From DASUAS01 sp963809795 (lineage in GTDB: Bacteria; Actinomycetota; Acidimicrobiia; IMCC26256; DASPTH01), in the NCBI GenBank assembly GCA_963809795.1, contig CAWELN010000019.1:62001-126000 (forward strand): a stretch of DNA of 64,000 bases, written 5' to 3'. The translations under genes were made by a program, and so were the position numbers. The notes beneath the pieces are model-generated. The model did no database searches, had not been told where the DNA came from, and saw nothing but the letters and a program-made list of their open reading frames with translations. This document shows positions 50,759-60,147 of this stretch, one piece after another. Every line of letters starts with the position of its first letter. The first letter of the stretch is position 1.

Positions 50759-51692
50759 CGACGCGGCCCAGCAGCTCGCGCACGCGGGCGCAGCCTTCGA
50801 CGGTCATGGCGTCGTCGGCCCCGACGGGGATCAGGTTGACGGTGCTGCACCCCGCGGCGGCGTAGGGCGCCAGCGCCTCGGCCACGTCCTCGGCGGTGCC
50901 GTGCGGCGCGTAGGCGGCGAAGTCGCCGAACGGCCGGCGGTACAGCTCCTCCATCGCCGCGCCGAGCGGGGCGGCCGCGTCGGCGCGAGAGTCGCCGAAG
51001 CCGACCCACACCGCGAGCCCGTGCCGCCAGTCGGCAGGTGCCCGGCCGAGCTCGGCCGCGACGGCCTCGACGCGCGCCCGTGACGTCGCCCACCGTTCCG
51101 GCCCCACGAAGACGCCGAGCCAACCGTCGCCGAAGCGGGCGGCGCGCCGGAGCGCGGCGTCGCTGCGACCGCCGACCAGGATCGGCACCGGTCGCGGCGG
51201 CGGCGGCGAGACGCGCGCGCCGTGCACCGACAGGACGTCGCCGTCGAGGTCGACGGTGTCGCCGGCGAGGAGGCCGCGCACCACGGTGAGGCACTCATCC
51301 ATCCGCCGGCCCCGGGTACGGGGATCGACGCCGCACACCTCGAGCTCGTGGGGGTCGTCACCACCCATCCCGACCCCGAACACGAGCCGGCCCGGCGCCA
51401 GCTGCGCGAGCGACGACACCTGGCGGGCCACCGCGACCGGGTGGCGCAACGGCAGGAGGTACACGGAGGTGTGGACGGGAAGGGACGACGTCACCGCCAG
51501 CGCCGTCGCCTGCACCAGCCCGTCGTAGCCGTAGCCGTCGCGGAAGCTCACGTGGTCGCCGACGCACAGGTGGTCGAGGCCCGCTGCTTCGACGTGCGCG
51601 ACGTACGTGGCCAGCACCTCGGCGCCCTGTTCGAACGCGCCGAGCGGTGGGCGCACGCCGACGCGCACCCCGACGCTTCTTGCGACGTTCAC
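50748..51692 (-). CDS. LLM class F420-dependent oxidoreductase (Rv3520c-like)
   Basis: A 314-residue luciferase-like protein: HVEAAGLDHLCVGDHVSF, TSVYLLPLRHPVAVARQVSS, APGRLVFGVGMGGDDPHELE and PVPILVGGRSDAALRRAARF. It resembles F420 oxidoreductases encoded in the mycobacterial cholesterol regulon. GTG 51692 overlaps the stop of the upstream acyl-CoA dehydrogenase gene by 4 nt, so it is the last gene of a minus-strand operon with two dehydrogenases and the P450. Confidence 0.88.
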   Translation of the reverse strand: MNVARSVGVRVGVRPPLGAFEQGAEVLATYVAHVEAAGLDHLCVGDHVSFRDGYGYDGLVQATALAVTSSLPVHTSVYLLPLRHPVAVARQVSSLAQLAPGRLVFGVGMGGDDPHELEVCGVDPRTRGRRMDECLTVVRGLLAGDTVDLDGDVLSVHGARVSPPPPRPVPILVGGRSDAALRRAARFGDGWLGVFVGPERWATSRARVEAVAAELGRAPADWRHGLAVWVGFGDSRADAAAPLGAAMEELYRRPFGDFAAYAPHGTAEDVAEALAPYAAAGCSTVNLIPVGADDAMTVEGCARVRELLGRVVMT

Positions 51693-52867
51693 ACGCGCGG
51701 TTCCTTGGGGAGGCCGAGCAGCCGCTCGGCGACGATGTTGCGCTGGATCTCGTTGGCGCCGCCGTAGATGGTCTCGGCGCGCGAGTTGAGGAACACGGTC
51801 TGGAACGGGTCGAGCGACCACCCGTCGCCGACCACGGTCGCGTCGGCTCCCCGGAGGTCCATCATCAGCGCGCCGAGGTCGCGGTGCCAGTGCGACCAGA
51901 ACAGCTTCGACAGCGACGCCTCCGGGCCGAGGGTGCCGTCGCGGACGAGACGCGTGAGCATCCGCGCGTTGTTGTGGCGGTTGAGCTGGAGCCCGATCCA
52001 TGCCTGCGCGAGGCGTTGGCGCACCACCGGGTCGTCGGTCCGCCCACGCTCGCGCAGCTCGCCCACGAGATCGTGCAGCTGCTGCTCGAACGCGGCCTGG
52101 TAGGGGAGCGCGGTGGTGCCACGTTCGGTGCCGACGGTGCCCATGACGACCGACCACGCGCCGTCGACCGGACCCACCACGAGGTCGGCCCGGGTGCGGG
52201 CATCGGAGAAGAACACCTCGGCGAACTCCTCGCCGCCGGCGAGGTTCCGGATCGGCCGGACGTCGACGCCGCGCTGGTGTGCGGGCACCAGGATCAACGA
52301 GAGCCCGTGGTGCTTCGGCGCATCGGCGTTCGTGCGGCAGAGCACGTACAACCAGTCCGCGTGCGTGCCGAAGGTCATCCAGATCTTCTGGCCGTTCAAC
52401 ACCCACTCGTCGCCGTCGCGGACGGCCCGGGTCCGCACGCCGCCGAGATCGGAGCCCGCCTCCGGCTCGCTGAACCCCTGCCCCCACATCTCGTCGCAGG
52501 CCATGATGCGGGGAAGGAAGCGCGCCTTCTGGGCCGCCGTCCCGGCGTGGAGGAGCGTGGGCCCGAACAGGTCGCGCCCGTGCACGCCGACCCAGTACGG
52601 CGCCCGGGCGCGGAAGTGCTCCTCGAGGAACACGAGCTCCTCTTCCAGGGTCCCGCCGCGGCCGCCGTACTCGACCGGCCACGTGAGACCCAGCCAGCCA
52701 CCGGCGGCCAACTCGCGCTCCCACGCGAGGCGCAGCTCCCACCAGGAGTCGTCGGCGGGACCGCCGACGCCCCGGTGGCGGGCGAACTCGCCGGTGAGGT
52801 GCTCGGCCAACCAGTCCCGGATCTCCTCGCGACAGGTCGCCTGGGTCGGCGTGTCGACGAGGTTCAC
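51689..52867 (-). CDS. Acyl-CoA dehydrogenase
   Basis: A 392-residue FAD enzyme: GGWLGLTWPVEYGGRGGTLE, GQGFSEPEAGSDLGGVRTRA, WVLNGQKIWMTFGTHADWLY and the C-terminal IYGGANEIQRNIVAERLLGL. Gly stands at the MCAD catalytic-Glu position. It overlaps the P450 stop and the F420 oxidoreductase start by 4 nt each. Its substrate is probably the CoA ester produced after P450 oxidation. Confidence 0.92.
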   Translation of the reverse strand: MNLVDTPTQATCREEIRDWLAEHLTGEFARHRGVGGPADDSWWELRLAWERELAAGGWLGLTWPVEYGGRGGTLEEELVFLEEHFRARAPYWVGVHGRDLFGPTLLHAGTAAQKARFLPRIMACDEMWGQGFSEPEAGSDLGGVRTRAVRDGDEWVLNGQKIWMTFGTHADWLYVLCRTNADAPKHHGLSLILVPAHQRGVDVRPIRNLAGGEEFAEVFFSDARTRADLVVGPVDGAWSVVMGTVGTERGTTALPYQAAFEQQLHDLVGELRERGRTDDPVVRQRLAQAWIGLQLNRHNNARMLTRLVRDGTLGPEASLSKLFWSHWHRDLGALMMDLRGADATVVGDGWSLDPFQTVFLNSRAETIYGGANEIQRNIVAERLLGLPKEPRV

Positions 52868-54090
52868 CAGGTGAGCGTGAGATGGTGCGGCGCGCGCGGG
52901 TTGCCGCTGTAGGAGAGGTCGGATCCCGGCGCGATCTCGTAGTCGGGGATCCGCTGGTGCCAGACCTCGAGCGCGACGTGCATCTCCATGCGGGCCAAGT
53001 GCGAACCGAGGCACCGGTGGAACCCGCTCGCGAACGCGATGTGGGGGTTCGGGGTGCGGCCGAAGTCGACGGTGAGCGGATCGGCGAAGAACTCGGGGTC
53101 GAGGTTGGCCGAGTGCCACGAGATGCCCATACGGGACCCGGCCGCGATGTGCTCGCCGCTCGGGAGCTCGAGGTCGGCGAGCGCGATGCGGCCGCCGTCG
53201 GTGACGGGCGACTCGAACCGCAGCAGCTCCTCGATCGCCGCCGGCCACAACGACGGGTCGGCGACGAGACGCCGCCGCTCGCCCGGGTGGCGGGCGAGAT
53301 GGCTGAGGAAGCACGCCAGCGACGCCGCGACGGTGTCGAGCCCCGCGATCATCAACAGCCCGAGGATGTCGAGGAGGTCCTCGCGGGGGAGTCGCTCGCC
53401 CTCCACCTCGGTCGTGAGGAGCCAACCGAGGAGGTCGTCGCCGGGATCGGCGGCGCCGAGCCGATCGTCGAGCAACCGATTGAAGTAGTCGTGGATCCAC
53501 ACGACCGCTTCCTCGCGCCGCGCCATCGCCTCGTCGAACGGCAGGGTGGCGAACTCGTTCCCGAGGGTGAGGCTCTTGAAGTGCAGGAAGTCGTCGAGGT
53601 CGGCGAGCGGCAGCCCGAGAATGGAGAGGAAGATCGTCGACGGCAACGGTTCGCACCAGCGCTCGTACGCCTGGACCTCGCGCGCGGCGACGAACGTGTC
53701 GATCATCTCGCCGGCGAGCGCGCGCACATTGTCGGCCAGTGGTGCCACGCGCTTGGCCGTGAAGACGGGGTCGAGCAGCCGGCGGTACTTCCGGTGCTCC
53801 TCGCCGTCGAGACCGAGCGGGATCGCGGGCCGGCTGCTGCCGAGGTACTTCGATGCCTGTTCCACGTCGTGGTGCTTGTTCACGTAGAGGATGTCGGCCA
53901 TCCGCAGCAGCACCACGAAGTCGTCCTCGAGTCGTTCGACCGGGCACCGCGCCGCCCGCGCGGTGTACATGGCCATGGGCTCGGCGGTGGCGCGAGCCGC
54001 CGCGCCCTCGGGGTCGCTGAACGGCAGCGCGGCGTCGGCGAACTGCGCGGCCATGGCGGCCATCTCGTCCATGGCATCCATCTCCGTCAT
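52864..54090 (-). CDS. Cytochrome P450
   Basis: A 408-residue monooxygenase. The heme ligand is Cys360 in FASGFHRCLGSHLAR, the oxygen-activation motif is AGLDT (249-253) in the I helix, and the K-helix ExxR is Glu288 to Arg291 in EELLRF. DGEEHRKYRRLLDPVFT is the C-helix. Class I bacterial P450s need ferredoxin and reductase, neither of which is nearby. The unusual start MTEMDAMDEMAAMAAQFADA is methionine-rich. Hydroxylation of a terpenoid or steroid-like side chain is plausible in this context. Confidence 0.94.
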   Translation of the reverse strand: MTEMDAMDEMAAMAAQFADAALPFSDPEGAAARATAEPMAMYTARAARCPVERLEDDFVVLLRMADILYVNKHHDVEQASKYLGSSRPAIPLGLDGEEHRKYRRLLDPVFTAKRVAPLADNVRALAGEMIDTFVAAREVQAYERWCEPLPSTIFLSILGLPLADLDDFLHFKSLTLGNEFATLPFDEAMARREEAVVWIHDYFNRLLDDRLGAADPGDDLLGWLLTTEVEGERLPREDLLDILGLLMIAGLDTVAASLACFLSHLARHPGERRRLVADPSLWPAAIEELLRFESPVTDGGRIALADLELPSGEHIAAGSRMGISWHSANLDPEFFADPLTVDFGRTPNPHIAFASGFHRCLGSHLARMEMHVALEVWHQRIPDYEIAPGSDLSYSGNPRAPHHLTLTW

Positions 54091-54144
54091 GGAGCCAGTC
54101 CACCACGGGCCGCCCGGCCGGTCACGGGGCGCGTTTGGACAGGC

Positions 54145-55461
54145 TCACTCGCTCCCCGCGCGCTTGGGCATCGTGTTGTGGCGCACCTCGCGGAACGGGA
54201 GGTCGCGGTCGGGCGCGGGCTCGCGGGGGAGCCCGAGCACCCGCTCGCTGATGATGTTGCGCTGGATCTCGCTGGTGCCGCTGAGGATCGACGTGGCCTG
54301 GCGGAAGAGGAAGTCGACGCCCAGGCCCGCCGACCGGTCGTCCCCCGGCCACACCACGGCCGACGAGCCGGCCAGCTCCATCGTGATGTCGGACGTGCGC
54401 ACGTGGGTCGTCGAGCCGAACAGCTTCAGGAGCGACCCGGCCGCCGGCGGCAGCACGCCGAGCATGGTGGCGGTCTGCAGCCGAGACGACAGCTGGCGGT
54501 TCACGGTGGCGAGCACGTCGGCCTCGGCCACCAGTTGGCGGGCGTGGGCGTCGTCGGCCAGTCCCCGCGCCCGCGCCAGCTCGGCGAGGTCGACGCGGTG
54601 ACCGCCCAGCTCCCGACCGTCGGCGCGGGTACCGCCGGTGTCCATGTCGTGGAACTCCGAGCCCCCCGCGATCGCGTTCCGCTCGTGGACCAGCAACCGT
54701 GATGCGACCGTCCAGCCGTCGTTCTCGTCGCCGATCACGTCGACCGCGGGCACCACGACGTTGTCGAAGAACTCTTGGCAGAAGCCGGTCGCGCCGGTCA
54801 CCAGCCGGAGCGGGATCACCTCCAGACCGGGCGCACGCAGGGGCACCACGAACATCGTCAGGCCGCGGTGCTTGGGCACGTCCCAGTCGGTGCGGGCGAG
54901 GCAGAAGCCGTAGTCCGAGTAGTCGGCCGCGCTGGTCCACACCTTCGACCCGCTGATCACGTAGCTGTCGCCATCCCGCGTCGCGCGCGTCACCGCGCCG
55001 GCGAGATCCGAGCCGCCGGTCGGTTCGGAGAGGAACTGGACCCAGAGGTCGTCGCCCCGGATCATGCCCGGCAGGTACCGCGCCTTCAGGTCTTCGGACC
55101 CGAGGTCGAGCAACGTGGGGCCCATCATTCCCAACGTCATCGCGAACATCGGGCCGCTCCCGCCGAGGTCGTACGCGCGCGCCTCCTGCGTGAACGTGTG
55201 GAGGTGCGCGGCGCGCAGGCCCTGGCCGCCGTACTGCTCCGGGTACGTGATCCCGGCGAACCCGCCTTCCCAGAGCATGCGTTGGCCCATGCGGGCGCGC
55301 TCGGGATCGGCGCGGTCGTCGCGGCCCTCGCCGCGCAGCCGTTCGCCGATCGGGTCGTCGGTCGCGTCGACGCGGGCGAACGTCTCGCCGAGCCAGGCGC
55401 GCGCCCGGGTCCGGAACGACTCGACGTCTTCGACGGCCTCGGTGCCGGTGGTCGCGGTCAT
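54145..55461 (-). CDS. Acyl-CoA dehydrogenase, probable partner of the adjacent dehydrogenase
   Basis: A 438-residue FadE-type protein: FAGITYPEQYGGQGLRAAHL, WVQFLSEPTGGSDLAGAVTR, YVISGSKVWTSAADYSDYGF and the C-terminal SILSGTSEIQRNIISERVLG. Ser occupies the MCAD Glu site. It starts 4 nt after the stop of the next dehydrogenase gene. Adjacent unequal FadE pairs of this kind in mycobacterial cholesterol loci form alpha2beta2 heterotetramers, which is the inference here. Confidence 0.9.
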   Translation of the reverse strand: MTATTGTEAVEDVESFRTRARAWLGETFARVDATDDPIGERLRGEGRDDRADPERARMGQRMLWEGGFAGITYPEQYGGQGLRAAHLHTFTQEARAYDLGGSGPMFAMTLGMMGPTLLDLGSEDLKARYLPGMIRGDDLWVQFLSEPTGGSDLAGAVTRATRDGDSYVISGSKVWTSAADYSDYGFCLARTDWDVPKHRGLTMFVVPLRAPGLEVIPLRLVTGATGFCQEFFDNVVVPAVDVIGDENDGWTVASRLLVHERNAIAGGSEFHDMDTGGTRADGRELGGHRVDLAELARARGLADDAHARQLVAEADVLATVNRQLSSRLQTATMLGVLPPAAGSLLKLFGSTTHVRTSDITMELAGSSAVVWPGDDRSAGLGVDFLFRQATSILSGTSEIQRNIISERVLGLPREPAPDRDLPFREVRHNTMPKRAGSE

Positions 55462-55465
55462 GCGG

Positions 55466-56590
55466 TCACACTCCCAACAACGTCGCGACCCGCAGCCGGT
55501 GGTCACGAGCGGATCCGTAGAGCGCGGCGTTCTGCGCGACCCGCCGCAGGTAGAGGTGCAGGTCGTGCTCCCAGGTGACGCCGATGCCGCCGTGCAGCTG
55601 CACGCAGTCCTGCACGATCGCCGGCGCCCGGTCGCCGATGTAGGCCTTGGCCGTGCTGACGAGCTTCGGCGCGTCGTCGGCGCCGGCGTGCACCGCGCGC
55701 GCGGAGGCGGTGGCGGTCGCGTTGCACGCCTCCAGCCACACCTTCATGTCGGCGAAGCGGTGCTTCAACGCCTGGTACGACCCGATCGGACGCCCGAAGG
55801 CCATGCGGTCCTTGGCGTACTCGAGGGTGAACTCGTAGACCCGGTTCACCGCGCCGACGGTCTCCGCGTTCTGCACCGTCAACGCGACCTGGAGCTGGCG
55901 TTCGACGTCGTCGGCGGCGTCGCCGACGCGGCCCACCACCGCGGACGCGTCGACGGTCGCGGCGTCGAACTCGAGCTCGCCGAAGCGGCGGGTCATGTCG
56001 AGCGACTGCAGGGGCCGCACCGTGACGCCCGGCGTGCCGGCGGCGACGACGAACTGCGTGAGGCCGTCACCGGTGCGGGCGGTCACGAGCCACTCGTCGG
56101 CCGCCGCCGCGTCCTGGACGTACGACTTGGTGCCCACGAGCACCCATCCGCCGTCACGTTCGGTGGCGGCGAGCTCGACCCCGCTCGCGTCCCAGCGGCC
56201 GGACGGCTCCGCGAACGCCCAGGTGGCGATCCGCTCCCCGCTCACCAGGGCGCCGAGCGCCTCCTGCTGGTCGGGACGGCCGGACCGGGCGAGGGTGTCG
56301 GCGACCACGTTCACCGGCAGGAGCGGGCCCGGCGAGACCAGCCTCCCCATCTCCTCCGCCACCAGCACGAGGTCGAGCAGCCCCGCCCCGCTGACGCTGC
56401 CGCCGCCGAGCTCCTCGGGGACCAGCATCGCGGCCCATCCCAGCTCGGCACCCCGCCGCCAGTACTCGCGATCGAACCCCACCGGGTCCTCGTAGAGGTC
56501 GCGCACGTGCGTGAGCGGGCTCTCGGCCTCGAGGAAGCGTCTCGTCGTCTCGACGAACAGCTCCTGATCGTCCTGCAGCTCCAGCTCCAC
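55466..56590 (-). CDS. Acyl-CoA dehydrogenase, short subunit type
   Basis: A 374-residue FadE-like protein. It has LGWAAMLVPEELGGGSVSGA, WAFAEPSGRWDASGVE in place of the usual FAD-loop TEPxxGSD, then KDRMAFGRPIGSYQALKHRF and QLHGGIGVTWEHDLHLYLRR. The chain ends before the usual EIQR segment, so it lacks part of the canonical FAD-adenine site and the MCAD glutamate. This incomplete subunit plus the coupled 438-residue gene suggests a heteromeric enzyme. GTG 56590 has GAGAGGA upstream. Confidence 0.9.
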   Translation of the reverse strand: MELELQDDQELFVETTRRFLEAESPLTHVRDLYEDPVGFDREYWRRGAELGWAAMLVPEELGGGSVSGAGLLDLVLVAEEMGRLVSPGPLLPVNVVADTLARSGRPDQQEALGALVSGERIATWAFAEPSGRWDASGVELAATERDGGWVLVGTKSYVQDAAAADEWLVTARTGDGLTQFVVAAGTPGVTVRPLQSLDMTRRFGELEFDAATVDASAVVGRVGDAADDVERQLQVALTVQNAETVGAVNRVYEFTLEYAKDRMAFGRPIGSYQALKHRFADMKVWLEACNATATASARAVHAGADDAPKLVSTAKAYIGDRAPAIVQDCVQLHGGIGVTWEHDLHLYLRRVAQNAALYGSARDHRLRVATLLGV

Positions 56591-56639
56591 CGACGGTCCT
56601 CTCCCAGGTGCGCGCGGCCGCACCGATGCTAGCGACGCC

Positions 56640-58949
56640 TCACCGCACGGCACCCCGGGCGCGGAGCTCGGCGATCTCCTCCCGCGAGCAGCCGAGCTCG
56701 GCCAGGACGGCATCGGTGTGCTCGCCGAGCCCCGGCGCCAGCCGGTGCGGGGTCGGCGCCGCGTCACTGATGCGGAGCAGCAGGCCCACCTCACGCACGG
56801 TGCCCAGCGTGGGGTGGGGCAATTCGGCCACCCGGCCGAGCCGGCGCGGCTCCGCGTCGTTCATGAACGTGTGCACGTTGGGTCCGACCGGCACGACCGC
56901 GGCGACCCCGGCGTCGGTCAGCCGGGCGACGGCGTCGCGGGCGCGGCACGGGGCGAACGCGGCGCGCAGCCGGTCGACCTGCGTGTCGTCGTCGTCCACG
57001 CGGTCGACCTTCATCGTCTCGAGCAGCGTCTTCCGCGCGTGCTCGTCCGGGGCGACGACGCAGACCCAGCCGTCGCCGGTCTGGTAGAGGCGATCGAACG
57101 GACCGACGCCCATCTGCAACGGATCGAGCCGCCCCGCGCCGAGCGCGTCGCCCGCGGGTGTGCGCACGATGTGCGCGAGGTGCGCCATGGTCGCGTTCAG
57201 CTGCGGGTTCTCGACCGACTGTCCGGCGCCGGTGCGGTCACGGTGGAGCAGCGCGAGGAGGATCGCGATCGCGCCCAGCAACCCGTTGCCGGGATCCTCG
57301 TTGCCCGATGGCGGCAGGGGTGGGTTGAACTGCCCCGCCACCTCGTAGGTGACGCCCGCGTACCCGGACATCATGGGGGCGAAGCTCTGGCGCATCGCGA
57401 ACGGGCCCGTCGATCCCCACCCCGGCGCGTGCAGGTACACGATCCCCGGGTTCACGGATCGCACGGACGCGTCGTCCAGTCCGAGGCGCTCCGCCGCGCC
57501 CGGGCGGAGGTTGTGGTGGACGACATCGGCGCGCCGGAGCAACGTCTCGGTGACGGGGGCCAGTGCCGGATCCTTGAGGTTGGCCGCGATCGCGCGCTTC
57601 CCCGCCTGCGCGGAGAAGAACGGTCGTTCGATCCCGCGCAGCGGGTCGCCCGCCAAGGGCTCGATCTTCACGACGTCGGCGCCGAGGTCCGCCAGGAGGC
57701 GGGAGGAGTACGGCCCCGCGTAGTACGCGCCGAGGTCGACGATCCGCAGGCCGGCAAGGAGCGGGCGGGTGTCGGGCACCGGCGCCGCGGCCGGCGGGTC
57801 CGGCGGAGGCCAGCCGGCCGCGCTCGACAGCACGTCGTCGGTGTGCTGGCCGATCCTGGGCGCCGGACCCCGTACCTCGCCGGGGGTGGCCGTGAACTTG
57901 ATTGCGGGCGCCACCTGCTCCACCGGGCCGAGCACGGGGTCGTCGACGGTGACGACCATCCGGTTGTGACGCGCCTGCGGGGTGTCGAAGACCTCGGTCG
58001 GCCGGAGGTGCTCCACCGCGCACACGTCGGCCTCGAGAAACCGCTGCACCCACTCGGCGCGCGGCCGGGTCTTGAAGATGTCGACCAGCTCGAACTGGAT
58101 GACCGGGCGCTCCTCATCGGTGAGCGGCACGCCCATGTCCATGCCGTCCGTGCTCGGCCGGACCCGGTCGTCGACGCCGAGCACTCGCATGGCGCGCCCG
58201 AACGCACCCACCGCCCCGGTGTGGAGCCCGAGGTACTCGCCGTCCGCGCACTCGAACGAACGCGTCACCAGGCGCATGGTCGAGGTCTGCTGCAGGGGTG
58301 GCGGCGCGTCCGGCCTCGCGACCGCGGCGTCGCTCTCGCCCCAGAGCATGGAGTGGTAGGCCAGCGCACCGTCGAGCAACGAGGTCTCGACGTGGCGGCC
58401 CCAACCGTCCTCGCGCGCGCGGCGCAGGGCGGCGAGGGCGCCGAGCACCGCGAGCGATGCTGCGCCGATGCCGGCGAAGGGGAACCCTGGGTACACGGGG
58501 CCGTCGCGGTGCGCGGCCTGGTCGGCCATCCCGCCGAGCACGGCCTGAACGATCGCCTCGTAGCCAGGGAGATCGCGGTCGGAATCCTCCCCGAAGCCGG
58601 AGATCGAGACGTAGACCAGGGCGGGGTTGCGTTCGTGGAGCGCCTCGAAGCCGAGGCCGAGCCGGCCGGCGACGCCGGGGCGCCAGCTCTCGACGAAGAC
58701 CTCGGCCCGGTCGACGAGTGCGAGCACCCGGTCACGCGCCGCGGGATCGTGCAGGTCGAGCTCGACGCTGCGCTTTCCCCGGTTCAGGACCGACGCGTGC
58801 TCCGGCGCGCACCGCCGCAGCGGATCACCGCCCGGTGGCTCGACCCACACGACGTCGGCGCCGTAGTCGGCGAGCATCCCGGTGGCGCGCGGTCCCGCGG
58901 CGCCGCGGGAACAGTCGACGACACGCAGCCCTGCGACCGGTCCGTGCAT
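56640..58949 (-). CDS. Tandem double-domain type III CoA-transferase (CaiB/BaiF)
   Basis: A 769-residue protein containing two complete CaiB/BaiF folds: residues 1 to about 390 (GLRVVDCSRGAAGPRATGML, LNRGKRSVELDL) and about 395 to 769 (GLRIVDLGAYYAGPYSSRLL, AQAGKRAIAANL). Normal family members are about 400 residues and interlock as dimers, so the fusion may form a pseudodimer. The second half keeps an acidic motif, GNEDPGNGLLGAIA, where the catalytic Asp is expected, while the first half has PFAGIGAAS there, suggesting one dead site. ATG 58949 lies 1 nt after the amidohydrolase stop. Confidence 0.88.
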   Translation of the reverse strand: MHGPVAGLRVVDCSRGAAGPRATGMLADYGADVVWVEPPGGDPLRRCAPEHASVLNRGKRSVELDLHDPAARDRVLALVDRAEVFVESWRPGVAGRLGLGFEALHERNPALVYVSISGFGEDSDRDLPGYEAIVQAVLGGMADQAAHRDGPVYPGFPFAGIGAASLAVLGALAALRRAREDGWGRHVETSLLDGALAYHSMLWGESDAAVARPDAPPPLQQTSTMRLVTRSFECADGEYLGLHTGAVGAFGRAMRVLGVDDRVRPSTDGMDMGVPLTDEERPVIQFELVDIFKTRPRAEWVQRFLEADVCAVEHLRPTEVFDTPQARHNRMVVTVDDPVLGPVEQVAPAIKFTATPGEVRGPAPRIGQHTDDVLSSAAGWPPPDPPAAAPVPDTRPLLAGLRIVDLGAYYAGPYSSRLLADLGADVVKIEPLAGDPLRGIERPFFSAQAGKRAIAANLKDPALAPVTETLLRRADVVHHNLRPGAAERLGLDDASVRSVNPGIVYLHAPGWGSTGPFAMRQSFAPMMSGYAGVTYEVAGQFNPPLPPSGNEDPGNGLLGAIAILLALLHRDRTGAGQSVENPQLNATMAHLAHIVRTPAGDALGAGRLDPLQMGVGPFDRLYQTGDGWVCVVAPDEHARKTLLETMKVDRVDDDDTQVDRLRAAFAPCRARDAVARLTDAGVAAVVPVGPNVHTFMNDAEPRRLGRVAELPHPTLGTVREVGLLLRISDAAPTPHRLAPGLGEHTDAVLAELGCSREEIAELRARGAVR

Positions 58950-58950
58950 C

Positions 58951-60123
58951 TCAGGCGGCCACGCCGCGGTCGAGGCGGAAGAACGCCACGGCGTTGTCGC
59001 GCACGATCCGGCGGGCCTCGTCCGGAGGCACGTCGGCGAACTGCTCGTCGATGATGCGGCGGGAGTCGGGCCAGTCACACTGCACGTGTGGGAAGTCGGT
59101 CGACCACTGGATCCGGTCGACGCCGATGTCGTGGCGCACCTTCACACCGAAGCGGTCGACCTGGAAGCCCCAGTGGAAGTGGTGGTCGACGTACCAGCTC
59201 GGCTCGTGCGCCCACTCGTCGGCGCCGCTCCAGAAGCGGTGGCGCCGCCAGTTCTCGTCGGCGTCCTCCTTGAACTCGGGGATCCAGCCGATCTGGGTCT
59301 CGGCGAAGAACAGTTGCAGACCCGGGTGGCGATCGAGCGTGCCGTGCTGGACGAACTGGATGACGATCCCGCCCCGTGTCGCGGTCTTCGACAGCATCGT
59401 GGTCATCGGCGCGAAGTTGATCTGCAGCACGCCCTGTGCCGCGGCCTCGGAACGGGCCTGCTCCTCGGCGGCGGCGCCACCACCGAAGCTGACGTGCGCG
59501 GTCAGCGGCACGTCCAGCTCGATCGCCCGCGCCCAGAAGCGGTCGTCCTCCTCCGGCTTCGGGGTGGGCGAGCCGTTGGGCCACTGGTGCAACACGACGC
59601 CGCGCACCCCCGGCATCGTGGCGACGCGTTCGAGCTCGGCGATCGAGTCGTCGATGGTCGCGCAGGGCAGAATGGCGAGACCGAGGAGACGGTCGGGATC
59701 CTCGGCGGTGTACTCCTGCGAGAGCCAGTTGTTGTAGCCCCGCGCGAGCGCGACGTAGGCCTCGCCGGGGATGGCGGCGACGTCGAGCGTGCGTTGGCCC
59801 GACACGGCGGGGAACAACACCTCGGCGTCGACGCCGTCCTGGTCCATCTCCGCCAGGCGCTGCTTGCCGTCGCCCGCGCCGACCAGGCCGTCGGCGTAGG
59901 AGATGCCGGAGGTCTGGAGGTTCTCCCATCCTCGTCCGGCCGAGAAGTTCAGCCCGAGCGGAACCGGTTGGCTCTTGCCCGGCATGAGCCACGCGTCGCC
60001 GCCATTGGGCAGCTTCACGACCTGGGGCACGTAGTCCTGGAACTCTCGGTCGACGTAGGGTCGCCACCGGTCGGGCGACACCTCGAGGTGCGAGTCGGTG
60101 GAGATGATCTCGTAGTCACGCAT
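58951..60123 (-). CDS. Amidohydrolase family 2 protein
   Basis: A 390-residue PF04909-type barrel. The N-terminal site is IISTDSHLEVSPDRWRPY. LTAHVSFGGGAAAEEQARSE, LQLFFAETQIGWIPEFKED and IQWSTDFPHVQCDWPDSRRI (acidic metal ligand) follow, with EARRIVRDNAVAFFRLD at the end. It lies between two CoA-transferase genes on the same strand. The reaction could be a decarboxylation or ring C-C hydrolysis. Confidence 0.88.
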   Translation of the reverse strand: MRDYEIISTDSHLEVSPDRWRPYVDREFQDYVPQVVKLPNGGDAWLMPGKSQPVPLGLNFSAGRGWENLQTSGISYADGLVGAGDGKQRLAEMDQDGVDAEVLFPAVSGQRTLDVAAIPGEAYVALARGYNNWLSQEYTAEDPDRLLGLAILPCATIDDSIAELERVATMPGVRGVVLHQWPNGSPTPKPEEDDRFWARAIELDVPLTAHVSFGGGAAAEEQARSEAAAQGVLQINFAPMTTMLSKTATRGGIVIQFVQHGTLDRHPGLQLFFAETQIGWIPEFKEDADENWRRHRFWSGADEWAHEPSWYVDHHFHWGFQVDRFGVKVRHDIGVDRIQWSTDFPHVQCDWPDSRRIIDEQFADVPPDEARRIVRDNAVAFFRLDRGVAA

Positions 60124-60147
60124 CTGCGTGGCCTCCTTCGGGGGCGG

